Assembly: GCF_000981035.1 (NCBI RefSeq)
Contig: NZ_LAYJ01000133.1
Span: 124,094-188,093, forward strand
Length of the DNA: 64,000 bases
Reading direction: 5' to 3'
Origin: Christensenella hongkongensis
GTDB taxonomy: Bacteria > Bacillota > Clostridia > Christensenellales > Christensenellaceae
Shown here: positions 25,935 through 34,983 of the stretch, piece after piece
Numbering within the stretch: position 1 is the first letter of the stretch
Layout: each line of letters opens with the position of its first letter
The notes under the pieces: model-generated
Databases searched by the model: none
Told to the model about the DNA's origin: nothing
What the model saw: only the letters and a program-made list of their open reading frames with translations
Translations under genes and position numbers: made by a program

Positions 25935-26573
25935 ATGGAAGAAAAATTACGTCAGTATGTGGAAAATCTTTTTGCAGATGCTCCAAAATCCAGAAAAATG
26001 CTGGAGCTGCGGGAGGAAATTTTTACAAATCTCAAAGAGAAGTACTACGACCTGAGGGAAACGGGCGCCTCTGAGGAAGAAGCGTACGACATCGTCAAAA
26101 GCAGCATCGGCGATGTGGACGAGTTGATCAGCAGCGCGAACGATCCTGTGGCAAATAAAGCCCAAACCGAGGCGGAACGCAGGCGCAGCGCGCGCCTGGT
26201 GGCGATTGCAATCATGCTCTATATCCTGTCGCCGGTGGCAATTATTATTCTGGGAAGGATGAACCAGCCAATTATTGGCCTCACCATTATGTTTGCGCTG
26301 ATTGCGGTAGCCACAGGCCTGCTTGTTTACAACAGCTCGCTGCGCCCAAAGTACGAAAAAATGGACGACACCATGGTAGAGGAATTCAAGCAGTGGCAGG
26401 ACGAAAGCAAGCACAAAAACGAAAAACGCTCCGCGTACCTTGGCGCGTTCTGGTCGCTCATCGTGGCGCTTTACTTCATCATCAGCTTTGCGACGATGGC
26501 CTGGTATATCACCTGGATCATCTTCCTGATCGGCGCGGCGGTAGAGCAGATCATCAAGGCGTCGACTAAATAA
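25935..26573 (+). CDS. HAAS-domain membrane protein (DUF1700/permease-prefix type)
   Basis: 212 residues. The first 75 are an HAAS helical domain (FADAPKSRKMLELREEIFTNLKEKYYDL ... AYDIVKSSIGDVDELI) usual beside PadR regulators. Two central membrane helices follow, then a charged spacer and a C-terminal pair of helices with FWSLIVALYFIISF and AWYITWIIFLIGAAV. That last module recurs twice in the next protein. Probably a membrane partner or target of PadR signalling. Confidence 0.8.
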   Translation: MEEKLRQYVENLFADAPKSRKMLELREEIFTNLKEKYYDLRETGASEEEAYDIVKSSIGDVDELISSANDPVANKAQTEAERRRSARLVAIAIMLYILSPVAIIILGRMNQPIIGLTIMFALIAVATGLLVYNSSLRPKYEKMDDTMVEEFKQWQDESKHKNEKRSAYLGAFWSLIVALYFIISFATMAWYITWIIFLIGAAVEQIIKASTK

Positions 26574-26585
26574 GGAGAAACGGGA

Positions 26586-26951
26586 ATGGACGAACAACAA
26601 CACAAAAAGATGGAACAGATCAAAGCGTATCAAAGTGCGATGTGGCTGATTATCGTGGCATTGTACTTTGTAATCAGCTTCACCACACATGCGTGGTATA
26701 TCACATGGCTGATTTTCCTTGTTGGGGCGGCGTTGCAGCAGCTTTTGAAGGCTGCGCTGACAGACGAAAGCATTGCGTCTCAGCCGCCGACACGGGAGGA
26801 ACGGCAGCACGCGTATACCTCGGCATTGTGGCTGATTATTGTGATTTTGTATTTTGTAATCAGCTTTACGACGCGCGCCTGGTATATCACGTGGATTATC
26901 TTCCTGATCGGTGGGGCGGTTAGCTCGATCGTCAAGGTCAACATAAAGTGA
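26586..26951 (+). CDS. Membrane protein made of two copies of a two-helix module
   Basis: 121 residues. The protein is an internal duplication: MWLIIVALYFVISFTTHAWY then LWLIIVILYFVISFTTRAWY, each followed by ITWLIFLVGAALQQ-like helix. The same module ends the preceding HAAS protein, so three copies lie in a row across two genes. Four membrane helices in total, no catalytic motif. Function unknown; same operon as PadR and DUF4097. Confidence 0.75.
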   Translation: MDEQQHKKMEQIKAYQSAMWLIIVALYFVISFTTHAWYITWLIFLVGAALQQLLKAALTDESIASQPPTREERQHAYTSALWLIIVILYFVISFTTRAWYITWIIFLIGGAVSSIVKVNIK

Positions 26952-26960
26952 GGTAATATA

Positions 26961-27953
26961 ATGAGTAAAACGGGAAAAATCGTATTATGGGCCATTGTGG
27001 CGGTTATACTGGCTGCGGTCATGTTTTGGGGAATTATAGGCGGCTCGGCCATCAGGGGATTCTTTGGCAATATTGCAAACACCATAACGGGAATCAGCGC
27101 TGAGGACTTTGTGGACAACCTTCCGGACGACGCGCAGAAAAATGTGGAATTTGAGAAGCCGGTTGCAGACATCAAAGAAATTTCCATGCGTTTTGTTGAC
27201 GAGAACATCGAAATTGTTCCTACGGATGAGAATGTGATCCGTGTGGAGGAAACCAGCAGCCATAAGATTGAGGAAGAAGACGTTATGCGTTACGGCGTGA
27301 AAAATGGAGAGCTTGTAATACAGAGCGGGCGCAACGGGAAGACGTTCCTTAATTGGGGCAGGAGCTACAGGATAGACGTAAAGGTAATGGTGCCCAAAAG
27401 CTTTGCAGGCGTACTCGATATCCAGACCATTTCAGGCGAGCTTTCTGCGGAAACAATCAATGCGACAAGAGCGCTATTCTCTACGACGTCGGGCAATATT
27501 TCCGTTGCAGGCGGAATGTGCGACAACCTGAGCCTTGACAGCACATCCGGCAGGATAGACGCAACGGACATACAAGCGGAAAAGGCCTCTGCAGACACAA
27601 TGTCGGGAGAGATCACGCTCAAGGGAACCTTCGGATATATAGAGGGAGACAGCACGTCCGGCAGCGTCAAAATCGAAGCCGCAAACGTGCAGGAGGTCAG
27701 CACGGACACCACCAGCGGATCGATTGAAGTCGTATGTGTCGACTCGGACCTGCTCGAAAAAATCGACGCAAATTCTGTTTCCGGCAGCGTGCGGATCGTT
27801 TTACCTGATGAGACGGGCTTCAAATTGAGCTATGACACGGTTTCAGGCTCGACGGACAACGATTTTGCAATGAAGAATGATCAGTACAGCGACGGACGTG
27901 TTTCCATCAACGTGGATACAGTTTCGGGCTCGCTCAAAATTCTTCAAAAATAA
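26961..27953 (+). CDS. DUF4097-type beta-repeat protein with N-terminal membrane anchor
   Basis: 330 residues. One membrane helix at residues 6-28 (IVLWAIVAVILAAVMFWGII), then a linker and about 220 residues of short beta repeats with SGELSAET, TSGNISVAGG, TSGRIDATD, MSGEITLKG, TSGSVKIEA, a parallel beta-helix of the DUF4097/LiaG type. It probably sits outside the membrane. Last gene of the PadR operon. LiaG-like proteins accompany cell-envelope stress systems, so an envelope role is likely. Confidence 0.85.
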   Translation: MSKTGKIVLWAIVAVILAAVMFWGIIGGSAIRGFFGNIANTITGISAEDFVDNLPDDAQKNVEFEKPVADIKEISMRFVDENIEIVPTDENVIRVEETSSHKIEEEDVMRYGVKNGELVIQSGRNGKTFLNWGRSYRIDVKVMVPKSFAGVLDIQTISGELSAETINATRALFSTTSGNISVAGGMCDNLSLDSTSGRIDATDIQAEKASADTMSGEITLKGTFGYIEGDSTSGSVKIEAANVQEVSTDTTSGSIEVVCVDSDLLEKIDANSVSGSVRIVLPDETGFKLSYDTVSGSTDNDFAMKNDQYSDGRVSINVDTVSGSLKILQK

Positions 27954-28093
27954 TTCATTAACAATTAAGAATTGTGAGGAAAAAAACCTGATATAATAAA
28001 GGTGGGAAAAATAAGGGGAATGGCAAAAAACCTTGTTCTTCCTGCCTTTTTCTTTGGGAAACAGGAGCTGGGCGGGGATGCGATCGGAGGCTT

Positions 28094-29374
28094 ATGGAAA
28101 CAAAATACCCATTGGATACTGCGGCGAAGCTTTTCCCGGCGGTGACCAGGAGGACCAATACGTCTGTTTACAGGATATCGGCGATATTAAAGGAAGAGGT
28201 GTGTAAGGAGACGTTACAGCAAGCCGTGCGGGATACGCTCAAACGGTATCCGGCCTTTGCGGTCAAGCTGACAAGCACTTCGTTTGACCAGTATTTCGAA
28301 CCAAACGACGCTCCTTTTTTTGTAAAACATGAAGTGGAATATCCCTGCGCGCTGATGAAGCCGGAGGAAAACAACGGCTATTTGTTCCTGGTTCTGTATT
28401 ATGGGAACCGCATTTCGCTCGAGGCGTTCCATGCGCTTGCGGATGGCGCGGGCGCGGTGGAATTTTTAAAAACGCTGCTATACAGGTATTTCACCCTGCG
28501 CGGAGAGAAAATCGATCCGGAAGGGAAAATTTTACTGCCGGAGGATACGCCGGGCGCGGAAGAGTCGGAAGACGCTTTACTGAAGTATTATGACGCAGAC
28601 AGGAGCAAGGTAAGCAAACTGCCGCCTGCTTTTAAAATCAAGGGAACGCCATACGAGCCATATGGTAATAACGTGCTGCAGGGCGTAGTCAGCGTAAGTG
28701 CGCTCAAAGCTGCTGCCAAAAGAAGCGACGCGACAATCACGGAATATCTTACGGCGCTTTTGATCCTTGCGATCTACAGGGAAGCGGTGCGCGAGGAGCT
28801 TGACGACGAGCCTATCGTGATATCGGTTCCGGTGAACCTGCGTAGTTTGTTCCCATCGAAAACAGTCCGGAATTTTTTCTGTATCCTGAATCTGTCGGTA
28901 CCGATCCGTACGGGAATGAATTTTGAATCGATCCTTACGGAGGTGCAGCGGCAGATCAGGGAAAAGACGAGCGAGGAGAACCTCCTTGGCGCGATTGCAG
29001 AAAGCTGCGGTGTGATGGAGCATCCTGTAGTCAAAGCGGTTCCGCGGTTTATGCGGGAGGCGGGCACAAAATTTGTATTTGCATTTTTTGGCGAGGACAT
29101 CAAGACGATGACGCTTTCCAATGTAGGATTGATCGATTTGCCTGCGGGCCTGGCAAAGCACGTGGAGCGGGCGGAATCAATCATATATCCTACGGAACGC
29201 AGCCCAATTAACTGCTGTATGTGTTCGGTAAATGGGAAGCTGACGATTTCTTTTATTAAAACGATCAAAGAGACTGCGATTATCCGTTATTTCTTTGGTT
29301 TCCTGGCAAGGGAAACAGGGACGGATGTAGAGATTTATACAAATAACTGGGGGATCTGTGATGAACAGGTGTGA
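28094..29374 (+). CDS. Condensation/alcohol acetyltransferase-like acyltransferase
   Basis: 426 residues; start ATG behind GGAGG. The fold is of CoA-dependent acyltransferases: FHALADGAG carries the HxxxDG motif (His113, Asp117), and IVISVPVNLRSLFPSKTVRNFF matches the C-terminal lobe entry of condensation domains and AATase family proteins. The late segment MTLSNVGLID is also typical. It probably transfers an acyl group to a lipid, alcohol or sugar. Its 3' end overlaps a zinc-ribbon membrane protein gene; such pairs recur in Clostridia. A TATAAT at 27992 could be its promoter. Confidence 0.8.
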   Translation: METKYPLDTAAKLFPAVTRRTNTSVYRISAILKEEVCKETLQQAVRDTLKRYPAFAVKLTSTSFDQYFEPNDAPFFVKHEVEYPCALMKPEENNGYLFLVLYYGNRISLEAFHALADGAGAVEFLKTLLYRYFTLRGEKIDPEGKILLPEDTPGAEESEDALLKYYDADRSKVSKLPPAFKIKGTPYEPYGNNVLQGVVSVSALKAAAKRSDATITEYLTALLILAIYREAVREELDDEPIVISVPVNLRSLFPSKTVRNFFCILNLSVPIRTGMNFESILTEVQRQIREKTSEENLLGAIAESCGVMEHPVVKAVPRFMREAGTKFVFAFFGEDIKTMTLSNVGLIDLPAGLAKHVERAESIIYPTERSPINCCMCSVNGKLTISFIKTIKETAIIRYFFGFLARETGTDVEIYTNNWGICDEQV

Positions 29375-30047
29375 ATATTGTAATGTTTCTGTGGATGGGG
29401 CGCTGACGACCTGTCCGCTGTGTGGCAGGACGGTCGCACGCGGCGAAAAAGAAAGAAAGCAGGCGCAGAGCTATCCGGCTTACAGTATGGAAAGCCGGGA
29501 AGAGGAGCCAAAAAAGCGTCCTGTGTATAAAGCGGCTGCGGTAACCGCGGGCGTGGTGGGCATATGCGCGTGGATCAACCTTGCCACGCGCGGTGTGAAC
29601 GGCGGTTTTTGGTGCCTTGATATCGCGGTGATTTTTGGATACATCTGGCTGCTTGTGCTCAATACCGTGCGCTCCAAAATACGGGGCAGTGTAAAACTGA
29701 TGCTGCAGGCGGGGATTATCAGCCTGATGCTGTGCGTGTTTGACTGGAATGCCGGACGAGGCCTTTGGTCTGTGAATTACGCAATTCCAATCGCTTGTAT
29801 CGCGCTCAATTTTTTGGTAACATATATAGTGTTCACAAGGAAGCTTTCGTGGCGCGAATATATTGGATACATGATTGCCGTTCTCATCTTTGGGCAGACG
29901 CCTTTTATCGGTGTGTTGACAGGCGTGACGCTTGTCGTATGGCCAAGCTTTACGGCGGGAGCTTACGCGGTAGTAACCTTTGTGATGATGCTGGTTTGCG
30001 CGGACGGGAAATATAAGGAAAGCCGTGCAAAGAGATTTCGTTTTTAA
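29361..30047 (+). CDS. Zinc-ribbon membrane protein (DUF6320-like)
   Basis: 228 residues. N-terminal zinc ribbon CEYCNVSVDGALTTCPLCGR (two CxxC pairs), a charged linker, then six membrane helices. The 14-base overlap with the acyltransferase gene and known pairing of such proteins suggest the two act together at the membrane. A GTG at 29358 is an alternative start one codon earlier. Function unknown. Confidence 0.78.
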   Translation: MNRCEYCNVSVDGALTTCPLCGRTVARGEKERKQAQSYPAYSMESREEEPKKRPVYKAAAVTAGVVGICAWINLATRGVNGGFWCLDIAVIFGYIWLLVLNTVRSKIRGSVKLMLQAGIISLMLCVFDWNAGRGLWSVNYAIPIACIALNFLVTYIVFTRKLSWREYIGYMIAVLIFGQTPFIGVLTGVTLVVWPSFTAGAYAVVTFVMMLVCADGKYKESRAKRFRF

Positions 30048-30061
30048 GGGAGAATGCGGGG

Positions 30062-30565
30062 ATGGCAATCAATACAGGTGCGCTGGTTGAAGAAATGATG
30101 AAGTATGAGCGGGGGATTCCGCATCGGGTGAATCACTTTTTGAAGGTATATTCTTTTGCAAAGGTGATTGGAGAGCTCGAACAGCTGGACAGGGATATGC
30201 AGGACACGCTGGAAACGGCGGCGATCGTGCACGACATCGGAATCCGCCCAAGCGTGGAAAAGTACCAGTCTGACGGTGGGAATTTCCAGGAAATAGAGGG
30301 ACCGCCGATTGCGCGTGAAATGCTTGGCCGCCTTGGGTATCCGGAAGAAATGACAGAGCGTGTGTGCTGGCTTGTGGGGCATCACCATACCTATGGAAAT
30401 ATAGAAGAAAAAGATCATCAAATATTGGTGGAAGCGGATTTTCTGGTGAACCTGTACGAACAGAAATCGAACAAACAGGCGATCCTTTCCGCACGCAAAA
30501 ATATTTTCCGCACAGCCGCGGGGATCAGGCTGATCAATCATCTGTTCAGCCTGCCGGAAGTATGA
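30062..30565 (+). CDS. HD-domain phosphohydrolase
   Basis: 167 residues, behind AAGGGAG. HD motif: RVNHFLKVY, AAIVHDIGI (His57-Asp58), GHHHTY, and EADFLVN for the last metal-binding Asp. Probably a metal-dependent phosphohydrolase acting on a nucleotide or other phosphoester. Its stop overlaps the start of the GNAT gene (ATGA). Confidence 0.85.
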   Translation: MAINTGALVEEMMKYERGIPHRVNHFLKVYSFAKVIGELEQLDRDMQDTLETAAIVHDIGIRPSVEKYQSDGGNFQEIEGPPIAREMLGRLGYPEEMTERVCWLVGHHHTYGNIEEKDHQILVEADFLVNLYEQKSNKQAILSARKNIFRTAAGIRLINHLFSLPEV

Positions 30566-31014
30566 TTACATTTAAGAAAATAGAAGCTGATAAAAAACAA
30601 TATATGGATTTATTGTGGGAGGCCGATCCGTCTGAAAAGATGATAGACCGTTATCTTGAGGACGGGGATCTTTATGTGGCCGAGGATGACGGCAGCGCGG
30701 TCTGCGTGGCTGTTGTGCTGCCTGTTTCGAAACGGGAATGCGAGCTGAAAAACCTTGCCGTTGCGCCGATGCTTCATGCAAAGGGCTACGGAAGGCAGAT
30801 GGTTCAGTATCTTTTCCGGGTTTACAGGGGAAGGTTTGCGGTAATGAGCGTAGGCACTGCGGATATAGAAACCGGATGCAAGGGATTTTATGAAAAGCAG
30901 GGCTTCTCGTATACCCACACGCTCAAAGGTTTTTTTACGGATAACTATGAAGAGCCGATTTATGAAAATGGAACGCTCATTGAGGATATGGCGTATTTTG
31001 AGAAGGTGCTTTAG
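30562..31014 (+). CDS. GNAT-family N-acetyltransferase
   Basis: 150 residues from the ATG at 30562; longer upstream frames are out of context. Acetyl-CoA site LKNLAVAPMLHAKGYGRQMV and the later TGCKGFYEKQGFSYTHTLKG are standard GNAT motifs. Coupled by ATGA overlap to the HD gene and two bases ahead of the SDR gene. Substrate unknown. Confidence 0.88.
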   Translation: MITFKKIEADKKQYMDLLWEADPSEKMIDRYLEDGDLYVAEDDGSAVCVAVVLPVSKRECELKNLAVAPMLHAKGYGRQMVQYLFRVYRGRFAVMSVGTADIETGCKGFYEKQGFSYTHTLKGFFTDNYEEPIYENGTLIEDMAYFEKVL

Positions 31015-31016
31015 CA

Positions 31017-31745
31017 ATGGACTTATTCGACCTGAAGGAAAAACGCGCGATTGTGACCGGCGGCAGCAGGGGTATTGGCCTTGCGCTTGCAAGGTTTCTT
31101 GCGCAGGCGGGCGCGCAGGTCGTTGTTTTTTACCACCATACAAAATTTGAAGCGGAAGACCGCATACAGGGAGTAAGCTGCGACCTGCTTGACCGGCAGG
31201 ATATGAAGCGTGCATTTTGCGAGGCCGTTTCACTGCTCGGCGGCGTTGATATTCTGGTAAACGCAGCCGGTTTGCACAAAAAAGAGGATGCGGAGCGTTT
31301 CCCGCTGGAAGAATGGGAGAATATCCAGAAGGTAAACGTATTTGCAGCGTTTCGGATGTGCCAGTTGGCAGGAAATGAAATGATCAGGCAGGGCGGCGGC
31401 AAGATCGTCAATATCTGCTCGGTGCGCAGCGTGCTTGCAGGGGAACGCAGCTCGGCTTACTCCACAAGCAAGGCGGCGCTTCTGCAAATGACAAAAGCGC
31501 TGGCAAAGGAATGGGGAAAATACAGTATTAATGTAAATGCGCTTGCTCCCGGGTATATCCTGACGGATATGACGGCGGAATCGTTAACGGATCCGCAGAC
31601 AAAAGAAGCGCTTTTGGAACATACGCCAATCCGGCGGTTCGGCACAATGGAAGACCTGCGCGGCGCGCTTTATTTCCTGTGCAGCGCCGCATCCGATTAC
31701 GCTACAGGAATATTACTGCCGGTGGACGGCGGATTTTTGTGCTGA
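31017..31745 (+). CDS. Short-chain dehydrogenase/reductase (3-oxoacyl reductase/gluconate dehydrogenase-like)
   Basis: 242 residues, classical SDR: cofactor motif TGGSRGIG, NAAG at about residue 82, catalytic Ser in ICSVRS, YSTSK with Tyr and Lys, and the end DGGF. There is no clear acidic residue after beta-2 (VVFYHHTKFE), so NADP(H) is possible. Last gene of a five-gene run that begins with the acyltransferase. Confidence 0.92.
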   Translation: MDLFDLKEKRAIVTGGSRGIGLALARFLAQAGAQVVVFYHHTKFEAEDRIQGVSCDLLDRQDMKRAFCEAVSLLGGVDILVNAAGLHKKEDAERFPLEEWENIQKVNVFAAFRMCQLAGNEMIRQGGGKIVNICSVRSVLAGERSSAYSTSKAALLQMTKALAKEWGKYSINVNALAPGYILTDMTAESLTDPQTKEALLEHTPIRRFGTMEDLRGALYFLCSAASDYATGILLPVDGGFLC

Positions 31746-31759
31746 AAATAAAAAATAAA

Positions 31760-32842
31760 TCAAAATTTGTTCAGTGCTTTTACTAATTTTTTGTAATTGA
31801 CCGTTTTGGAACTGTCAAGACCGACTGCTTTGGCTATATCCTGGCAAAGGGCTGACGACTCATTTCGATAGGCTTCCAATTTCTTATATTCACTACCATT
31901 TAAAGTTTCTTTGTTTGCTTTGAGATATTTCGCCAACAGATTTGTTCTTGCAACGACATCAATTGCGAGCTCCCAATCTGTTTTTTTTCTTATTTCTGTA
32001 GGAATGGAAAGAAATGTAATCGTATTGCGTTGTATTTTCGAAAAGTATTTTTGAAAGAAATCCATCACGGGCATGCCCAAAATATTTTTGTCCAGATATT
32101 TTTTTGCCTCTTCTTCAGAAATAGCCAATGTGCGGATATCTGTAAGCAGTGTGTGTAATAGATTTTGTTTGTTGATAAAACTAACGCAAAAACCCAGAAA
32201 ATTAATACATATCAATATTGCTATAAAAGAGGCGGTTGCAGTCATCTGATTTAAAGTAATGGAAAACGTAGTAAATTTAGCTTTGTGATATGTAACTAGC
32301 AAAAAAGAGAAAATAAGCAAACAAATTGATAAAGCAATCAACAATTTTGTACGATGATAGCGGATAAAAAAATAAATTGAATGTTTATGAAATGATGGAG
32401 ATGGATGGTCATTGAATTGTGCAATGATAACAACAACGAATAAAAACATACCAATAAAGAAAAGGATTAAATAAAGAATTGAATCAGGGATAAGCATAAG
32501 TGGCATTACAAATATGAAAAGACAAAACATAAGAAGCCAGACAGTATTTGCAATTTGAAACCCGGAAACAAATCTGGTTACGATTGGATGGTTTATTTTA
32601 TTGTTGGATACACAAAAAATAATGACAAATAAAAACGCAACCCAAAGTGCAGAAATGAATAATAATGTAATCAAGGTCGAAAATTCTTCTGATCCAAATG
32701 GAACCGCAGTTGTGTGTTCAATAAATTTGAACATTAAGGTGACGATTAGTCCCAACAATAGCCAGAGTGATATTCCATAAAAAGTCCTTTTTTGCTGATT
32801 TTGATCCAATAACGAAATAACGGTTTGTTCAATTTTTTCCAT
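31760..32842 (-). CDS. Unknown AT-rich membrane protein, 360 residues
   Basis: I do not recognise the family. Residues 20-215 hold about six membrane helices in pairs; residues 225-360 are soluble, charged and helical (ISEEEAKKYLDKNILGMPVMDFFQKYF and onward) and probably cytoplasmic. A/T content is clearly above the neighbours and codons end mostly in A or T, which suggests recent transfer. It is 14 bases from the SDR stop (convergent) and downstream of a GNAT gene on its own strand. A defence or stress role would be a guess only. Confidence 0.65.
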   Translation of the reverse strand: MEKIEQTVISLLDQNQQKRTFYGISLWLLLGLIVTLMFKFIEHTTAVPFGSEEFSTLITLLFISALWVAFLFVIIFCVSNNKINHPIVTRFVSGFQIANTVWLLMFCLFIFVMPLMLIPDSILYLILFFIGMFLFVVVIIAQFNDHPSPSFHKHSIYFFIRYHRTKLLIALSICLLIFSFLLVTYHKAKFTTFSITLNQMTATASFIAILICINFLGFCVSFINKQNLLHTLLTDIRTLAISEEEAKKYLDKNILGMPVMDFFQKYFSKIQRNTITFLSIPTEIRKKTDWELAIDVVARTNLLAKYLKANKETLNGSEYKKLEAYRNESSALCQDIAKAVGLDSSKTVNYKKLVKALNKF

Positions 32843-32854
32843 GATAGATTCTCC

Positions 32855-33379
32855 TTATGGATACATCTCATTCCGCCGCACACAATACACATCATGCGGC
32901 ATATCGATACCATAATAATGCTTTAGCAGCGTGCCGGTTTTGTGCATGCCATTTTTTCGCGCAACCTTTTTGGACGCTTCGTTGGAATCGCGGATGATGG
33001 AATAGACCGCTTCGAATCCCAGGACATGGAAAGCGTATTCCCGGCAGGCAATGGCTGCCTCTGTGGCGTAACCGCAGTGCCAGAATGCCTTGCGGAAAAG
33101 ATATCCAATCTCAGGGACTTCCGTTCCGTTACAGTCCTGCATTGTGATTCCGCATTGACCGATAAATTCGCCCGTTTCTTTCAGGATGACAGCCCACAGG
33201 CCGAAACCGTCCTTTTCATAGCGTCTGAGCTGGCGGCATAACCATTCGCTGACTTCATCGTCGCTGAATGCGTGCTCGTAAGCATACATCACCTGCGCGT
33301 CCTGCAAGATACTGCACAGATTGCTGAAATCGTCTTTATTTAATTTGCGCAGGTATAAACGTTCTGTTTCCAGGATCAA
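32855..33379 (-). CDS. GNAT-family acetyltransferase (RimJ/RimL type)
   Basis: 174 residues from a TTG start seven bases behind GGAGG; a longer frame upstream has no binding site. LETERLYLRKLNKDDFSNL at the N-terminus and the Acetyltransf_3 core IGYLFRKAFWHCGYATEA, then SIIRDSNEASKKVARKNGM, are typical of RimJ/RimL enzymes. These acetylate N-termini, antibiotics or small amines. It is preceded by the HtrA gene and a terminator on the same strand. Confidence 0.9.
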   Translation of the reverse strand: MILETERLYLRKLNKDDFSNLCSILQDAQVMYAYEHAFSDDEVSEWLCRQLRRYEKDGFGLWAVILKETGEFIGQCGITMQDCNGTEVPEIGYLFRKAFWHCGYATEAAIACREYAFHVLGFEAVYSIIRDSNEASKKVARKNGMHKTGTLLKHYYGIDMPHDVYCVRRNEMYP

Positions 33380-33459
33380 GGAAACTCCTCCAATCGAAAA
33401 TATGTGTATTGCTAAAGATATCATAAAATGAATTTCGACCAATGTAAAGATACAACAAA

Positions 33460-33600
33460 AAGAAAACCCCGGCGGCATAAGCTGGGGTTTCCTTCAGACT
33501 TATATATTAATTGTAGGTTCTGTTTGGGTGGGTTATGTTTCTCAGGTCATTTTTTTACCATAGGCACGAACCTCCTTGCTTCCTTTGTTAAACTTATGTT
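33460..33600 (-). ncRNA. Candidate structured RNA downstream of htrA (class unknown)
   Basis: The gap 33380-33642 has no real gene but can fold on the minus strand into nested helices: GAACCT (33568-33573) with AGGTTC (33515-33520), CAC (33565-33567) with GTG (33528-33530), CATA (33559-33562) with TATG (33534-33537), then the terminator. A perfect AAGGAGG at 33577-33571 sits at the foot and is followed by a six-codon frame (GTG at 33567). It may be a small RNA, an htrA 3' UTR or a leaderless decoy. Confidence 0.3.
33462..33495 (-). terminator. Terminator downstream of htrA
   Basis: AAACCCC/GGGGTTT stem with inner GC pairs; on the minus strand followed by TTTTCTTTTT. Confidence 0.7.
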
Positions 33601-33642
33601 AACGCTCCTGTGTGAATTCTATATGAAAAAGATATGAACTTT

Positions 33643-34983
33643 TTAAGAATTCGTTGGAACGGATTCTGTCAGCGTAACGTTCGTGGAAGCAGTCCTGCCT
33701 GAACGTTCAATCGTGATTTCCACTGTGTCTCCGGGCGAATGGCTTTTCAGGACGTTATTCAGGTCTGTCGCACCGGTAATTTCCGTGCCGTCAAGCGATA
33801 CGATGCGGTCTCCCGCCTTGATTCCAAGGTTTGCAGCCTCGGAGCCGTCCTCTACCTGCAGGACATATACGCCCGTCGAGGACAGCCTGTAGGACATTGC
33901 TGCCTGCTGGGAATTCACGTCGATTACGCTCATGCCAAGGCTTGCGCGTCCCTGTACGTAGCCGTTTTCAATCAGTTCGTCAAGAATCGTCTTTGCTTCG
34001 TTGCCGGGGATTGCAAATCCAAGGCCTTCGATGTTGGTTCCGCCGGATTTTGCAACCACTACGCCGATAAGCTCGCCTTGCCCGTTAAAGAGGCCGCCGC
34101 CCGAGTTGCCGGGGTTGATTGCGGCATTCGTCTGGATCAGGCTCATTGTGCCGTCGCCAAGGTCTATTTCGCGGTTGAGCGCACTGATGATGCCGTTGGT
34201 TACTGTGCCGCCCAGTGTGCCAAGGGGATTGCCGATCGCAACTGCCGTGTCGCCCACTTCAAGCGCGCTCGAATCGCCGAATGTGACTGGCGTAAGGCCT
34301 TCCGCCTCAACCTTGAGCACCGCAAGGTCCATTGTGGGATCCCTGCCGATGAGTGTAGCATCGTAGCTTTCACCATTCTTCAGGCGGACGGTAAAGCTGG
34401 TTCCGCCTTCCACTACATGGTTATTGGTCGCGATGTAGCCATCCGCGGAAATGATGATGCCGCTTCCAGCCGCTTCACCGGAAACCTCCTGCATAAACTG
34501 GTTTGTCTGGACAACCTCCGTTGTGATTTCCACAATCGAATTCTGTGTCTTATTAACAATATCTGAAACAGAAAGGTCGCTGCCCGTGCCGCCGGCCTCC
34601 GCCGCGGTCTGGATGACGCCCGTGTCGCTGCCTGCGCTGCCCGTGCTGTTGCCCTGACCGCTCATCACGCCTGCGCTATACCCAAAAACAGCGGATGCGC
34701 CAACGCACAGCGCCAATACTATGGCCGCCGCCTTTTTGGTCAGGAAGGGCGTTTTTTCCTTTTTGGGCTTTCTGCCGCCTGAGCCTGGGCCGTCCTGGTA
34801 AAACTGCTCGCTGCCCATCCGGCGCGGATAGGGAGAGCTATTCTGGCTCAAAATTTCGTTTTCCTGCCGGGGCGTAATTCCCTCCTGCGGCGTATTGCCG
34901 TTATTTACATAGGATGGCGCGCCTTGCAGGCCATCGTTGTTATGATTGCTGTTATCATTATAAAAAAATCTATTATCATTCAT
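33643..34983 (-). CDS. HtrA/DegP-type membrane-anchored serine protease
   Basis: 446 residues. An Asn/Gly-rich cytoplasmic N-terminus, one membrane helix at about 84-106 (AAAIVLALCVGASAVFGYSAG), a trypsin-like domain with ATNNHVVEGG (His), TMDLAVLKV (Asp) and NPGNSGGGLFN (Ser), and one C-terminal PDZ domain (GVYVLQVEDGSEAANLGIKAGDRI). This is the layout of Bacillus HtrA/YyxA proteases, which degrade or refold damaged exported proteins. It ends in NVTLTESVPTNS. AGGAGG precedes the ATG. Confidence 0.95.
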   Translation of the reverse strand: MNDNRFFYNDNSNHNNDGLQGAPSYVNNGNTPQEGITPRQENEILSQNSSPYPRRMGSEQFYQDGPGSGGRKPKKEKTPFLTKKAAAIVLALCVGASAVFGYSAGVMSGQGNSTGSAGSDTGVIQTAAEAGGTGSDLSVSDIVNKTQNSIVEITTEVVQTNQFMQEVSGEAAGSGIIISADGYIATNNHVVEGGTSFTVRLKNGESYDATLIGRDPTMDLAVLKVEAEGLTPVTFGDSSALEVGDTAVAIGNPLGTLGGTVTNGIISALNREIDLGDGTMSLIQTNAAINPGNSGGGLFNGQGELIGVVVAKSGGTNIEGLGFAIPGNEAKTILDELIENGYVQGRASLGMSVIDVNSQQAAMSYRLSSTGVYVLQVEDGSEAANLGIKAGDRIVSLDGTEITGATDLNNVLKSHSPGDTVEITIERSGRTASTNVTLTESVPTNS

